A stretch of DNA of 53,654 nucleotides. It comes from Phycisphaerae bacterium (lineage in GTDB: Bacteria > Planctomycetota > Phycisphaerae > Phycisphaerales > SM1A02). The notes under the pieces were generated by a model that was not told where the DNA came from, made no database searches, and saw only the letters and a list, made by a program, of their open reading frames with translations. A program made the position numbers and the translations under genes. Shown one piece after another: positions 42,373 to 49,123 of the stretch. Every line of letters begins with the position of its first letter. Positions within the stretch are counted from its first letter, which is position 1. Location of the stretch: NCBI GenBank assembly GCA_002711415.1, contig PARI01000012.1, positions 6,415 through 60,068 of the forward strand, written 5' to 3'.

Positions 42373-42401
42373 TTGTCCCGGATGCACCACGGGTGTACCT
42401 T
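42373..42401 (+). promoter_or_regulatory. promoter TTGTCC-N17-TACCTT of the DUF2752 gene
   Basis: -35 TTGTCC (42373-42378), 17-nt spacer, -10 TACCTT (42396-42401). The ATG at 42408 follows after 6 nt, so a leaderless mRNA is predicted. Confidence 0.55.
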
Positions 42402-42407
42402 CAGGCC

Positions 42408-42887
42408 ATGGACACTCCCTCGACGACACCAAGGCTTCCGATGCCCGAGCAGATCATGCGCCAGGTGAGGACGAGGCGGCTGATCGCCGGCATCATCGCC
42501 CTGGGTACGGGTGCGGTCCTGGTCATCGCCACGGTGCTCAGCCCTTCCGGTGATGGAGTCGGGACCCATGAGCAACTGGGGCTTCCAGGGTGCAGTTGGA
42601 TCACCCTGCTGGGGATTCCCTGTCCGACCTGCGGAATGACGACTTCCTTCGCGCATGCGGCCAACGGGAACCTGCTCGATGCAGTCATCACCCAGCCGTT
42701 CGGGGCATTGCTGGCAATCATTACCGCGATGGCGTTCCTGGTCTCGATCTACATCGTCATGACAGGCTCCACGATCGGCGGAATCGTGCTCCAGAGGCTC
42801 TCAGGGAGGTTCTGGGTGATCATGGGGGGGTTGCTGCTGCTGGCATGGGTCTACAAGATCATGACGTTCGAGGGTATCCTGTCCTGA
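42408..42887 (+). CDS. DUF2752 membrane protein
   Basis: 159 residues with three membrane segments (LIAGIIALGTGAVLVIATVL; FGALLAIITAMAFLVSIYIV; FWVIMGGLLLLAWVYKIM). The DUF2752 signature CPTCGMTTSFAHAANGNL follows the first loop (GIPCPTCGMTTSF). The conserved Cys pair suggests a metal or redox site at the membrane surface. The biochemical role of the family is unknown. The start at ATG 42408 is fixed by the promoter 6 nt upstream. Confidence 0.85.
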   Translation: MDTPSTTPRLPMPEQIMRQVRTRRLIAGIIALGTGAVLVIATVLSPSGDGVGTHEQLGLPGCSWITLLGIPCPTCGMTTSFAHAANGNLLDAVITQPFGALLAIITAMAFLVSIYIVMTGSTIGGIVLQRLSGRFWVIMGGLLLLAWVYKIMTFEGILS

Positions 42888-42938
42888 CTGTCCCGCTCCA
42901 GGGTGGGACTCGTTCCATGCCTGTCCGAGGATTCGAGA

Positions 42939-43610
42939 GTGATCAAGCGATCCGCCATCCATCGACCGGTCCTGATGCTGCTGCTTCCGGCGCTGCTGCT
43001 CGTGGCCGGCTGTGACATCTTCGGGCTGGTCGGTGGCATCTCCTCCAACTACGAGCGGACGAAGAAGATCGAGGTGCTTGCCGAGTATGACGGTCTCGTC
43101 GACAAGTCCTGTGCCGTGGTGGTCCATGCGGACCTCTCGGTGCTGTACGAGCATCCAACCGCGGTGCCGAACATCGCCGCCAACGTCTCCAGGAGAATCC
43201 AGTCCAACGTCAACGGTGTGAGCGTGCTGAGCCCCCGCGAGGTCCTTGACTGGCAGTATCACACTCCGTCATGGTCGATGATGCCCTACGGCCAGATCGC
43301 CGAGGATCTCGGTGTCGATCGGGTCGTCTACATCGACATCTACGAGTACCGTCTCAACCCACCTGGCAACAGATGGTTGTGGGAGGGTGTTTGTGCCGCC
43401 AATGTCGGCGTGGTCGAGCGAGGTGGGTTCGATCCGGACCAGTTCGTAGAGACCTACAACGTCATCTGCAGGTTCCCCGATCTGCGAGGCCTTGGCCGCG
43501 AGAGCGCCACGCAGGCACAGATCCAGACGGGTCTCCAGGCGAGGTTCGTCGAGGAATCGGCGTGGTTGTTCTACACCCACATCGAGGACAAGTACCCCGA
43601 GTACCAATGA
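42939..43610 (+). CDS. lipoprotein, unknown family (first of a tandem pair)
   Basis: 223 residues from GTG 42939. Lipoprotein signal: MIKRSAIHRPVLMLLLPALL followed by LVAGC lipobox. The mature part has a strand-helix pattern with VLSPREVLDWQYHTPS and LGVDRVVYIDIYEYRL. This recalls proteins that compute or bind near the outer-membrane inner leaflet, but no named family was identified. It shares a weak motif (V-x-PR-[ED]-x-L followed ~30 residues later by DxVxYI) with the next gene. The next gene overlaps by 4 nt. Confidence 0.65.
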   Translation: MIKRSAIHRPVLMLLLPALLLVAGCDIFGLVGGISSNYERTKKIEVLAEYDGLVDKSCAVVVHADLSVLYEHPTAVPNIAANVSRRIQSNVNGVSVLSPREVLDWQYHTPSWSMMPYGQIAEDLGVDRVVYIDIYEYRLNPPGNRWLWEGVCAANVGVVERGGFDPDQFVETYNVICRFPDLRGLGRESATQAQIQTGLQARFVEESAWLFYTHIEDKYPEYQ

Positions 43611-44347
43611 ACATGCCACGACACTCAACGATGCGAGACAGCGATGGGCGGAGTCGGCCGACCCGGACCCGCAGCCGGTTCATGACCGGCCGCACCTGCT
43701 GGTCACTTCTCGGCGTCCAGGCGATCGTGGCCATGCTGCTGGCTGGTTGCAACATCCTCGTACCTGTTTCATACATCGTGCAGGGGCCTGGCACCGTCGA
43801 TGCCGTCTACGATCTGCCGTACGAGGAGATCGTCGTCTTCGTCGATGACAGGAGCAACATCCTCCCAAGGACCAATCTGCGTCTTCGTATCGCCGACGAG
43901 GTGACCGAGATCCTGCTCGCAGACAAACTGGTCCCCTCGGCGGTGAATCCCCGGGACACGCTCGCCTTTGCACGGAGCAAGGAGACCAGCAACAAGGTTC
44001 TCTCGATCGATGCCATCGGCGAGGGCGTTTCCGCCGACGTCGTGCTCTACATCCAGATGACCGGTTTCGAGCTGACCTACGAGGGGATGCCCAAGCCCAC
44101 GGCCACGTGCCGGGTCAAGGTCATCGATGTGAAGAACGACACCCGGCTCTTTCCGAGTCCGACCTCGCCTCCGACGGGATACCCCGTCATGGGCCAGTCG
44201 CCATCGGTCAGCCCAGATCTCTACAACAGCCTGGCCAACAGGCGACAGATCGAGGAGGCCCTCTCGCTGCTTCTGAGTTCAGAGATCGTCGATGTCTTTC
44301 GGAAGCATGAACGGGTCGACCTCGGAGACAATCTCAGGGCACCTTGA
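43607..44347 (+). CDS. lipoprotein, unknown family (second of a tandem pair)
   Basis: 246 residues, ATGA overlap with the preceding lipoprotein. A long basic N-terminal stretch precedes the hydrophobic signal (WSLLGVQAIVAMLLAGC). The lipobox Cys is near residue 48. If this extended n-region is not used, the second ATG or a later start would be. The mature part has LPYEEIVVFVDDRSNIL, NPRDTLAFARS, and ADVVLYIQMTGFELTYEG, similar in layout to the preceding protein. The two are probably distant paralogues making a pair. Function unknown. Confidence 0.65.
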   Translation: MNMPRHSTMRDSDGRSRPTRTRSRFMTGRTCWSLLGVQAIVAMLLAGCNILVPVSYIVQGPGTVDAVYDLPYEEIVVFVDDRSNILPRTNLRLRIADEVTEILLADKLVPSAVNPRDTLAFARSKETSNKVLSIDAIGEGVSADVVLYIQMTGFELTYEGMPKPTATCRVKVIDVKNDTRLFPSPTSPPTGYPVMGQSPSVSPDLYNSLANRRQIEEALSLLLSSEIVDVFRKHERVDLGDNLRAP

Positions 44348-44374
44348 GCAGGTGGTCGACAGGATCCAGTCCAC

Positions 44375-45577
44375 ATGAGCACGAACGTCACCATGGTCCA
44401 CCTGATCGATCCCGGACCAGCCGGGTGCAGTCCCTGCGGACTGGCCACGTGCATGGATGTCTTTCTCGGGTGTGACGATCATGCCGAGCACCATTTCTAC
44501 GTTCTCGGTACGGAGCGGGACGCACGTTCGATCTCCCGGATGGGAATCCCGGTCCAGGGCAACATCAGTCCACCGCTTGGTCGCCCTTTGCTGGTGAAGC
44601 GGTCGATCCAGCGGATGCTCCAGCCGGCCATCGATTCCGCGACCGATCTCTACCTGTGGGGATGGGGCTCGCACGCCGGCGTTGCAATCTCATCCGTTCG
44701 CGCCGAGGCTCCGGTCAACATCGTCATCCCGATCCCCCCGGCCGATCCCGGGCTCGTGATCGGACTCGATGTCGCGATGCAACGACGAGGTGCCCGTGTG
44801 GTCACGTTCGAGTCCTGGATACGCGACACGCTCGTTCGGCAGGGCCTGGATCAGCGGGGAATCACCCACATCCTTCCTGGACTGGATCCCGTCCGGCTCC
44901 GCGGCCAGCACAACAGCCGCGCCGAACTCAGGCGGCAGTGGGACATTCCAGAGGAGACCTTCATTGTCGCGTTGATGGGTGAGCCGATCACGCTCCTGGA
45001 TGCGGAGGATGCCTTCTCAATCAGTGCATTGAGTGTTCTCGCCGGCCATGACGTACTGGTGCTTCTACCACCGGAGTCAAGTGGTGGGACCCGCATGGAG
45101 TCGTGGGCCGGTCGCATGGGCCTTCAGCACTGCGTTCGCACCGAGGAGCGACTCCGGTTTCCCTGGGAGATCGTCAACGGGATCGACGCGGCGCTTCAGA
45201 TGAGTCACATCAACAGCAGTGAGCACCTTGAGTACGCGGGCAATCCACTCGGCGTTCTTTTCGGCGGAAGTCGCATGCTGCATCCGCCGGCCAATCTCAT
45301 GCCGTTGATGTGGGCCCAGATGGCCGGGCTGCCCGTGATCGCGGAGGATCGACCAGGGACTTCGGGTGTCGTAGATGACTCGGTGGGCTTCATGATCGAG
45401 CCCGGAGATCGGACGAGTGGTTCGGCCGCGTTGATCAAGCTGGCCAATGATCGCCCGGAAAGCCATGCCATGGGTGCCCGCGCTGCGGCGCGAGCTCGAC
45501 AGCTCTACGGACTCCAGCGGGCCCGGAGCGACTGGAAGCATCACCTCAAGGGGAGCATGGCCGGGCACCACCCCTAG
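44375..45577 (+). CDS. glycosyltransferase-like protein (GT-B fold)
   Basis: 400 residues. The layout is that of a GT4-like GT-B enzyme: an N-terminal Rossmann domain and a C-terminal domain beginning near RRQWDIPEETFIVALMGEP. LMPLMWAQMAGLPVIAEDRPGTSGVVDD (in part) resembles the GT4 donor-binding E-x7-E region, with variations. The phrase NPLGVLFGGSRMLHPPAN is unusual. Donor and acceptor are unknown. Ends 4 nt inside the convergent amidohydrolase gene. Confidence 0.72.
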   Translation: MSTNVTMVHLIDPGPAGCSPCGLATCMDVFLGCDDHAEHHFYVLGTERDARSISRMGIPVQGNISPPLGRPLLVKRSIQRMLQPAIDSATDLYLWGWGSHAGVAISSVRAEAPVNIVIPIPPADPGLVIGLDVAMQRRGARVVTFESWIRDTLVRQGLDQRGITHILPGLDPVRLRGQHNSRAELRRQWDIPEETFIVALMGEPITLLDAEDAFSISALSVLAGHDVLVLLPPESSGGTRMESWAGRMGLQHCVRTEERLRFPWEIVNGIDAALQMSHINSSEHLEYAGNPLGVLFGGSRMLHPPANLMPLMWAQMAGLPVIAEDRPGTSGVVDDSVGFMIEPGDRTSGSAALIKLANDRPESHAMGARAAARARQLYGLQRARSDWKHHLKGSMAGHHP

Positions 45578-46746
45578 TGCAGCGCCTCGAGTTTCTCGTG
45601 GAATTCCGATGCCGCCCTGCTGTACAGCCAGCACAGTTGTCGACTGTCCAGCCCGAGTCCGCGAAGTCGAGCTCGTGGAATCTCGCTGTCAGCAATGTGC
45701 GCCTGGATGTCCGGGATTCCGGAGTCGAGAAGCATCTCGATCCTTCGATCCGGGTCCTGGATCGGGCTCTCGATGTCCAGTTCTGTCTCGAACATGCTCC
45801 GGAGAGCCCAGTAGCGACTGGCGTAGAGGTCGAACGCCGTCGTCGGATCGGTCGCTTTCTCCGCGATCGTGCCCTCGCCTGATGTGCCGAGATGGTCGTT
45901 TGATACGACGTTGTCCGATCCAAAGAGAATCCGGCCCTGCCACCTGTCCAGGAAGTCGACGAGTTCCGCACGCGGTTGCCGGGACAGTTCCCTCACCATC
46001 CACTTGGTGGCGCTGGTGTCCAGGTGCAGGTTCGAGTGCGACTGGAGCAGCTGGTCCAGGAACTCGAGGTTCTCCGGCCAGCCACCCATGTGCGCGGCCA
46101 GCCATGGGACCGTGAACCGCTCCATGAGTCTCCGCATCGGCTCATACTGCTGAAGCTTGGTTCCGTACCGTTGATGATCCCGGTAGCGGTGCCTGAACCA
46201 GGTGTCCGGATCAGCGACATGGACCATGATTCCCATGCCCAGGTCGACCGCGGCCTCCATGCCGGCGATCCGCTCTGGTGAATCCAGTTTCAAGAGGCCC
46301 GGTGATCCGACCTCGTCCCCATAGTCGATGCCACCAGGTGCGGCCCAGAACTTGGCCAGTCTCGCACCACGGGCACGGAATTGCTCCAGGTCGTTGATGT
46401 AGCCTTCGCCGAAGGCATGGTGCCGGTCCGGGTCCCTGAAGTTGGCCGTCGCGATGAACCTGACCCGATCCCCGAGTACCTCCTCGACGGGATCCAGTTG
46501 GTCCAGCTGGGTCATCGTCCAGATCGAGTCGATGCCCATCAGGTCCATGACGTCACGCTGGATGTCGGTCGCCTCGCGTCCTCGCAGGTGTGAATGGACG
46601 TCGATGATCGGTGTGGGGGGGCTGCCCAGCAGGATGGATTCGCGGCCATAGTCGAATCCATCGAGGTTCTGGGGATTCTCGGGGTTGGAGCCCCTGGTCG
46701 AGCCTACGGCGATGCCCCGTCCGATGTCATCGGTGGATCCTGTCAT
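45574..46746 (-). CDS. amidohydrolase-family protein (PF04909-type)
   Basis: 390 residues. TIM-barrel metal hydrolase features: IIDVHSHLRG (HxH), a long middle, WLAAHMGGWPENLEFLDQLL with the conserved His, LHLDTSATKW, and ILFGSDNV with the metal Asp. Family members decarboxylate or hydrolyse aromatic and related acids; the substrate is unknown. The start at ATG 46746 is preceded by TACCAT 7 nt upstream, so the mRNA is probably leaderless even though a same-strand gene lies 34 nt upstream. Confidence 0.82.
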   Translation of the reverse strand: MTGSTDDIGRGIAVGSTRGSNPENPQNLDGFDYGRESILLGSPPTPIIDVHSHLRGREATDIQRDVMDLMGIDSIWTMTQLDQLDPVEEVLGDRVRFIATANFRDPDRHHAFGEGYINDLEQFRARGARLAKFWAAPGGIDYGDEVGSPGLLKLDSPERIAGMEAAVDLGMGIMVHVADPDTWFRHRYRDHQRYGTKLQQYEPMRRLMERFTVPWLAAHMGGWPENLEFLDQLLQSHSNLHLDTSATKWMVRELSRQPRAELVDFLDRWQGRILFGSDNVVSNDHLGTSGEGTIAEKATDPTTAFDLYASRYWALRSMFETELDIESPIQDPDRRIEMLLDSGIPDIQAHIADSEIPRARLRGLGLDSRQLCWLYSRAASEFHEKLEALH

Positions 46747-46753
46747 GGCGGAG

Positions 46754-46759
46754 ATGGTA
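46754..46759 (-). promoter_or_regulatory. -10 box (TACCAT) 7 nt before the amidohydrolase ATG
   Basis: Minus strand TACCAT, CTCCGCC, ATG. This suggests a separate leaderless transcript starting in the short gap after the flavin-reductase-like gene. The -35 is not evident. Confidence 0.4.
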
Positions 46760-46780
46760 TACCCATCGATCGATTCGTGT

Positions 46781-47311
46781 TCAGGCGGCCGTGCCCTTGG
46801 AGCCACCGGACCGGTCAGATCGATTCTTCTTCGAACGGCCATTGCTCGACTGGGCGGAATCGCCACCGAGCAGGTTGCCTTCATGAATCAGCCCGACGTA
46901 CAGCTCGTAGTTGGACTCGATGTCCAGGTGACGAACCACTTCGCAGTCAAGGTAGCACAGTGCACGCTCGACGATGGGGGATCCGGATCGCCCCTGCCTG
47001 ACCTGGATCGAGATGAACGGATCGTCCTCCGATCCGTCAGCACTGTCCTTGAACATCTTCTCGAGAAAGCAGTCGTTCTCGGGAATCTGGCAGAGTGCGA
47101 AGCCCTTGGAGTCCCTGATCATCGGGATCAGCTTCTGGCCCTTCTCGATCGCGACGATCACCATGGGTGGTTCCTTCGCGCACTGCTGGACCCAGTCGAC
47201 CAGGACGCCCGCCCGGTTTCCGCCATGGGCGGCAGTCATGACGAACCTCCCCGATGGGATGCAGTTCATGCTGCTGATGATGCCTGGGTCTATCGAGAAG
47301 CCCTCTTCCAT
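46781..47311 (-). CDS. flavin reductase-like FMN-binding protein
   Basis: 176 residues from ATG 47311 (AGGCAGG upstream); a longer start at 47419 is possible. Split-barrel flavoprotein pattern: GRFVMTAAHGGNRAGVLVDWVQQC (in part), PPMVIVAIEKGQKLIPMIRDS, FALCQIPENDCFLEKMF, and the C-terminal strand YELYVGLIHEGNLL. These match flavin reductase/HpaC-type domains that bind FMN. The C-terminal tail is Ser/Lys/Arg-rich and low complexity. Same strand as and 34 nt upstream of the amidohydrolase. Confidence 0.82.
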   Translation of the reverse strand: MEEGFSIDPGIISSMNCIPSGRFVMTAAHGGNRAGVLVDWVQQCAKEPPMVIVAIEKGQKLIPMIRDSKGFALCQIPENDCFLEKMFKDSADGSEDDPFISIQVRQGRSGSPIVERALCYLDCEVVRHLDIESNYELYVGLIHEGNLLGGDSAQSSNGRSKKNRSDRSGGSKGTAA

Positions 47312-47530
47312 TCGTAGCCTGCCTAGAAAGCGTGCGATGCTGGATGTATTCCGCAACCGCTTGGGATGGCTGCGGGACCTGATGATTCGAGTTTCGGCAC
47401 GATTGAAGCCTGGATTCATGGCAATTTGGTTTTCCTGTTCCTTGGGTGGGGAAGTCCCGATAAACACGGGGCTTACGGATTACGGCCAAAGCCGCTTCCC
47501 GGTTCGAGGTGACTTTTTTTCCCATGAAAT

Positions 47531-47570
47531 GTGGCGTAGTGTTGCATTGTGGGGGAAAGTGGGGTAGTAT
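47531..47570 (+). promoter_or_regulatory. mraZ promoter with MraZ-type direct repeats
   Basis: -35 TTGCAT (47542-47547), 17-nt spacer, -10 TAGTAT (47565-47570). The spacer holds TGGGG at 47550-47554 and 47560-47564, separated by 5 nt. A degenerate third unit starts at 47540 in the same 10-bp phase and a further GTGG lies at 47531. MraZ of E. coli binds TGGGN repeats spaced this way, so autorepression is likely. Confidence 0.6.
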
Positions 47571-47602
47571 CCCAATAACGTTACTCCACGAGGCAAGAAT
47601 GC

Positions 47603-48079
47603 GTGTTTCTAGGCGAATACGAGCACTCGATCGACGACAAGCATCGTCTGGCGATACCAGCCGAGATCAGGGATCAGCTGGACCAGGCTCACGGTGGTCA
47701 CGATCTGGTCGTAGCCCCAGGGGCCAACGAGTTGCTCTGGCTCTGGCCGGAGTCGACCTTCCAGGACCTGGCCTCGGCTCTTGGCGGGTCACTGGTGGGG
47801 GACGAGAACATGCTCGACTTCGAACGTCTCTTCTTCAGCCAGGCGGCACGGATGAGCCTGGATTCAGCCGGACGGATTCGGCTGCCGGAGCGATTGATCA
47901 GCCAGTACGCCCTCTCGGGCAGCGTGATGATCCTCGGAGTCCGGGATCACCTGGAACTCTGTGTTCCAGGCGACTGGAGGCAGCAGCAGAAGCAGTTGGA
48001 ACAGAGCCATGGTCAGATCTGGAGCATGGCTCGGAAGGCCCTGGCCCAGCGAACGGACAACTCGCAGGGACAGGATTGA
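47603..48079 (+). CDS. mraZ: transcriptional regulator MraZ
   Basis: 158 residues from GTG 47603; the canonical N-terminus MFLGEYEHSIDDKHRLAIPAE is seen (20 shown: MFLGEYEHSIDDKHRLAIPA), with GAGG upstream. The two AbrB-like swapped-hairpin halves carry the DxxxR motifs (DDKHRLAIP and DSAGRIRLPERL). MraZ is a DNA-binding regulator normally heading the division and cell-wall cluster, but here rsmH/mraW, ftsL and penicillin-binding protein genes do not follow. Immediately downstream on the same strand is a run of GGA-loop hairpins. Autoregulation through the repeats at 47531-47570 is likely. Confidence 0.93.
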   Translation: MFLGEYEHSIDDKHRLAIPAEIRDQLDQAHGGHDLVVAPGANELLWLWPESTFQDLASALGGSLVGDENMLDFERLFFSQAARMSLDSAGRIRLPERLISQYALSGSVMILGVRDHLELCVPGDWRQQQKQLEQSHGQIWSMARKALAQRTDNSQGQD

Positions 48080-48099
48080 CAGTGGTCGTTTGCGGTCCA

Positions 48100-48312
48100 G
48101 GTTCGGGCACGGATGCCTATTCAGCCAAGGATGGCTGCGGACCGCTCTTTCAAGGGGACGACTTCCCCTGAGATTCATCTGGAGCCATGGATGGCTCCAT
48201 GCCCGTCGAGCCACGGATCGGCTCGTGGATGGGCTCCCTATATCCGGTTCCTCGCGGTGGGGTGAACCGGAACACACGATGCCGAGTTGGTTCAACTCGG
48301 CATCGTTGTCAT
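48100..48312 (+). ncRNA. candidate CsrA-sequestering RNA (CsrB/RsmZ-like), next to csrA
   Basis: The plus strand folds into consecutive hairpins presenting GGA. GGCA-CGGA-TGCC at 48106-48117. CAGCCA-AGGA-TGGCTG at 48122-48137. AGGGG/CCCCT with GGA at the loop base, 48153-48169. TGGAGCCA-TGGA-TGGCTCCA at 48180-48199. CGAGCC/GGCTCG with loop ACGGATC at 48207-48225. A plain stem CCGGTTC/GAACCGG lies at 48244-48270, and a 13-bp terminal hairpin at 48277-48305. CsrA prefers ANGGA in a hairpin loop, with the A and following U closing the loop, exactly as in units 1, 2 and 4. About ten GGA triplets fall in ~210 nt. On the minus strand the loops read TCCN, so only the plus-strand RNA fits. Promoter unclear: TTGACA lies at 48076-48081 but no good -10 follows, so it may be an mraZ 3'UTR-derived RNA. 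Confidence 0.6.
48277..48312 (+). terminator. 13-bp hairpin terminator between the GGA-hairpin RNA and csrA
   Basis: CGATGCCGAGTTG (48277-48289) pairs perfectly with CAACTCGGCATCG (48293-48305), loop GTT, followed by TTGTCATT on the plus strand. It would end the plus-strand RNA. It also lies 34 nt beyond the csrA stop on the other strand and could serve both genes, though the minus-strand side lacks a T tract. Confidence 0.6.
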
Positions 48313-48338
48313 TACTGGAGTGTTGATCGGTGGTTGGA

Positions 48339-48572
48339 TCAGTTGGCTTCGCCACCGGCCGGTCGGATCTTGCCGACGACCGAGACCTCGTCGGTGCCAC
48401 CTGCAAGGATCTGGTCAGCGACTTCGCGCCTGTGGACATCGACTTCCCTGGGGAATTCGAAGGCGAGCCTGACTCGATCTCCCTTGATCGTGGCGATGCG
48501 CACGACACCAAGCGGGGATGACGGATTGCCTATGACGACTTCTTCACCTTCACGGCGCGTGATCACCAACAT
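48339..48572 (-). CDS. csrA: carbon storage regulator CsrA
   Basis: 77 residues from the second ATG (48572), which is 9 nt after AGGAGG and gives the standard MLVITRREGEEVVIG N-terminus. The ATG at 48578 is only 3 nt from the SD. RNA-contact residues are kept: Leu/Val-Thr-Arg strand 1 and VHRREV containing the essential Arg (~44). CsrA is a homodimeric RNA-binding regulator that blocks or protects mRNAs at ANGGA sites. Its own leader (GGCAGGAGGTCC) carries GGA within the SD, fitting autoregulation. A GGA-rich hairpin RNA lies immediately beyond its 3' end on the opposite strand. fliW and flagellar genes are not in view. Confidence 0.95.
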   Translation of the reverse strand: MLVITRREGEEVVIGNPSSPLGVVRIATIKGDRVRLAFEFPREVDVHRREVADQILAGGTDEVSVVGKIRPAGGEAN

Positions 48573-48750
48573 GGTCATGGACCTCCTGCCCTTGTAACGA
48601 GACCCATCTGTGGGCCGCGACTACTCGGCGGTCAACGCAACTCATCATGCTACTGATATTCTGTTGCGAATCCAACCCCTTGCCAGAGGCATGTTCAGGT
48701 CCGGTGCGATTTATCCACACCGACCCCGATTACAGCCCAAAAACAGCACT
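48573..48750. other. intergenic region with one perfect DnaA box
   Basis: No gene is seen between csrA and the NifU-like gene. At 48711-48719 the sequence TTATCCACA is an exact match to the E. coli-type DnaA box. The csrA leader and SD occupy the left end. Confidence 0.4.
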
Positions 48751-49002
48751 TCAGTCCGTGGATTCAACCTGGAACGGTTCCTTCAGATGCTCCTGGAGCA
48801 TCTTCTGGATGCCCCCCTTGAGCGTCATGGAACTGGATGGGCAGCCTACACAGGCACCATGCAGGCGCACCCTCACGATCCGATCACTGGTGACCTCGAT
48901 AAGTTCGATGTCACCGCCATCCTGCTGCACCGCGGGTCGGATCTGCTCAATGATCTCCCTGACACGTTCAAACATCCGGTCATCGATGTTTGTGTCATTC
49001 AT
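48751..49002 (-). CDS. NifU C-terminal domain protein (Fe-S scaffold)
   Basis: 83 residues from ATG 49002 with AGGAG 7 nt upstream. NfuA/NifU-like domain: RVREIIEQIRPAVQQDGGDIEL, RVRLHGACVGCPSSSMTLKGG with the CxxC that holds a transferable [4Fe-4S] cluster, then IQKMLQEHL. The protein donates Fe-S clusters to apo-proteins. It stands alone, without other isc/suf genes. It is divergent from the large lipoprotein gene. Confidence 0.93.
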   Translation of the reverse strand: MNDTNIDDRMFERVREIIEQIRPAVQQDGGDIELIEVTSDRIVRVRLHGACVGCPSSSMTLKGGIQKMLQEHLKEPFQVESTD

Positions 49003-49123
49003 GGACAATCTCCTGGGCAGGCTCAACAGTGGTTCCAGCGGCGATATCATATTGCGAGTTGGTAGGTCTAGCCACAGAGGCTCCGAGTCGATCTTTATAT
49101 ATCTGCATGAAGGTCTCCATCAA
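49003..49123 (+). promoter_or_regulatory. promoter region of the large lipoprotein gene, with a 6-codon upstream ORF
   Basis: TTTATATATC at 49094-49103 is the most AT-rich -10-like segment near the gene. It is followed almost directly by ATGAAGGTCTCCATCAAATGA (49107-49127; in parts ATGAAGGTC, TCCATCAAATGA), a six-codon ORF MKVSIK. Its stop overlaps the ATG at 49124 of the lipoprotein. A leaderless uORF coupled to the main gene is possible but may be chance. Confidence 0.3.

Noticed and set aside
47450-47520. Riboswitch-like hairpin (AGTCCCG/CGGGGCT) upstream of the flavin reductase
   Set aside because: A single weak stem with a G-T pair. No FMN riboswitch features were found.
48076-48104. 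TTGACA at the mraZ stop as promoter of the GGA-hairpin RNA
   Set aside because: The -35 is perfect but no TAnnnT-like -10 lies 15-18 nt downstream. Retained only as a possibility in the ncRNA entry.
48511-48719. Second replication origin near csrA
   Set aside because: Only one DnaA box and no AT-rich unwinding tract.
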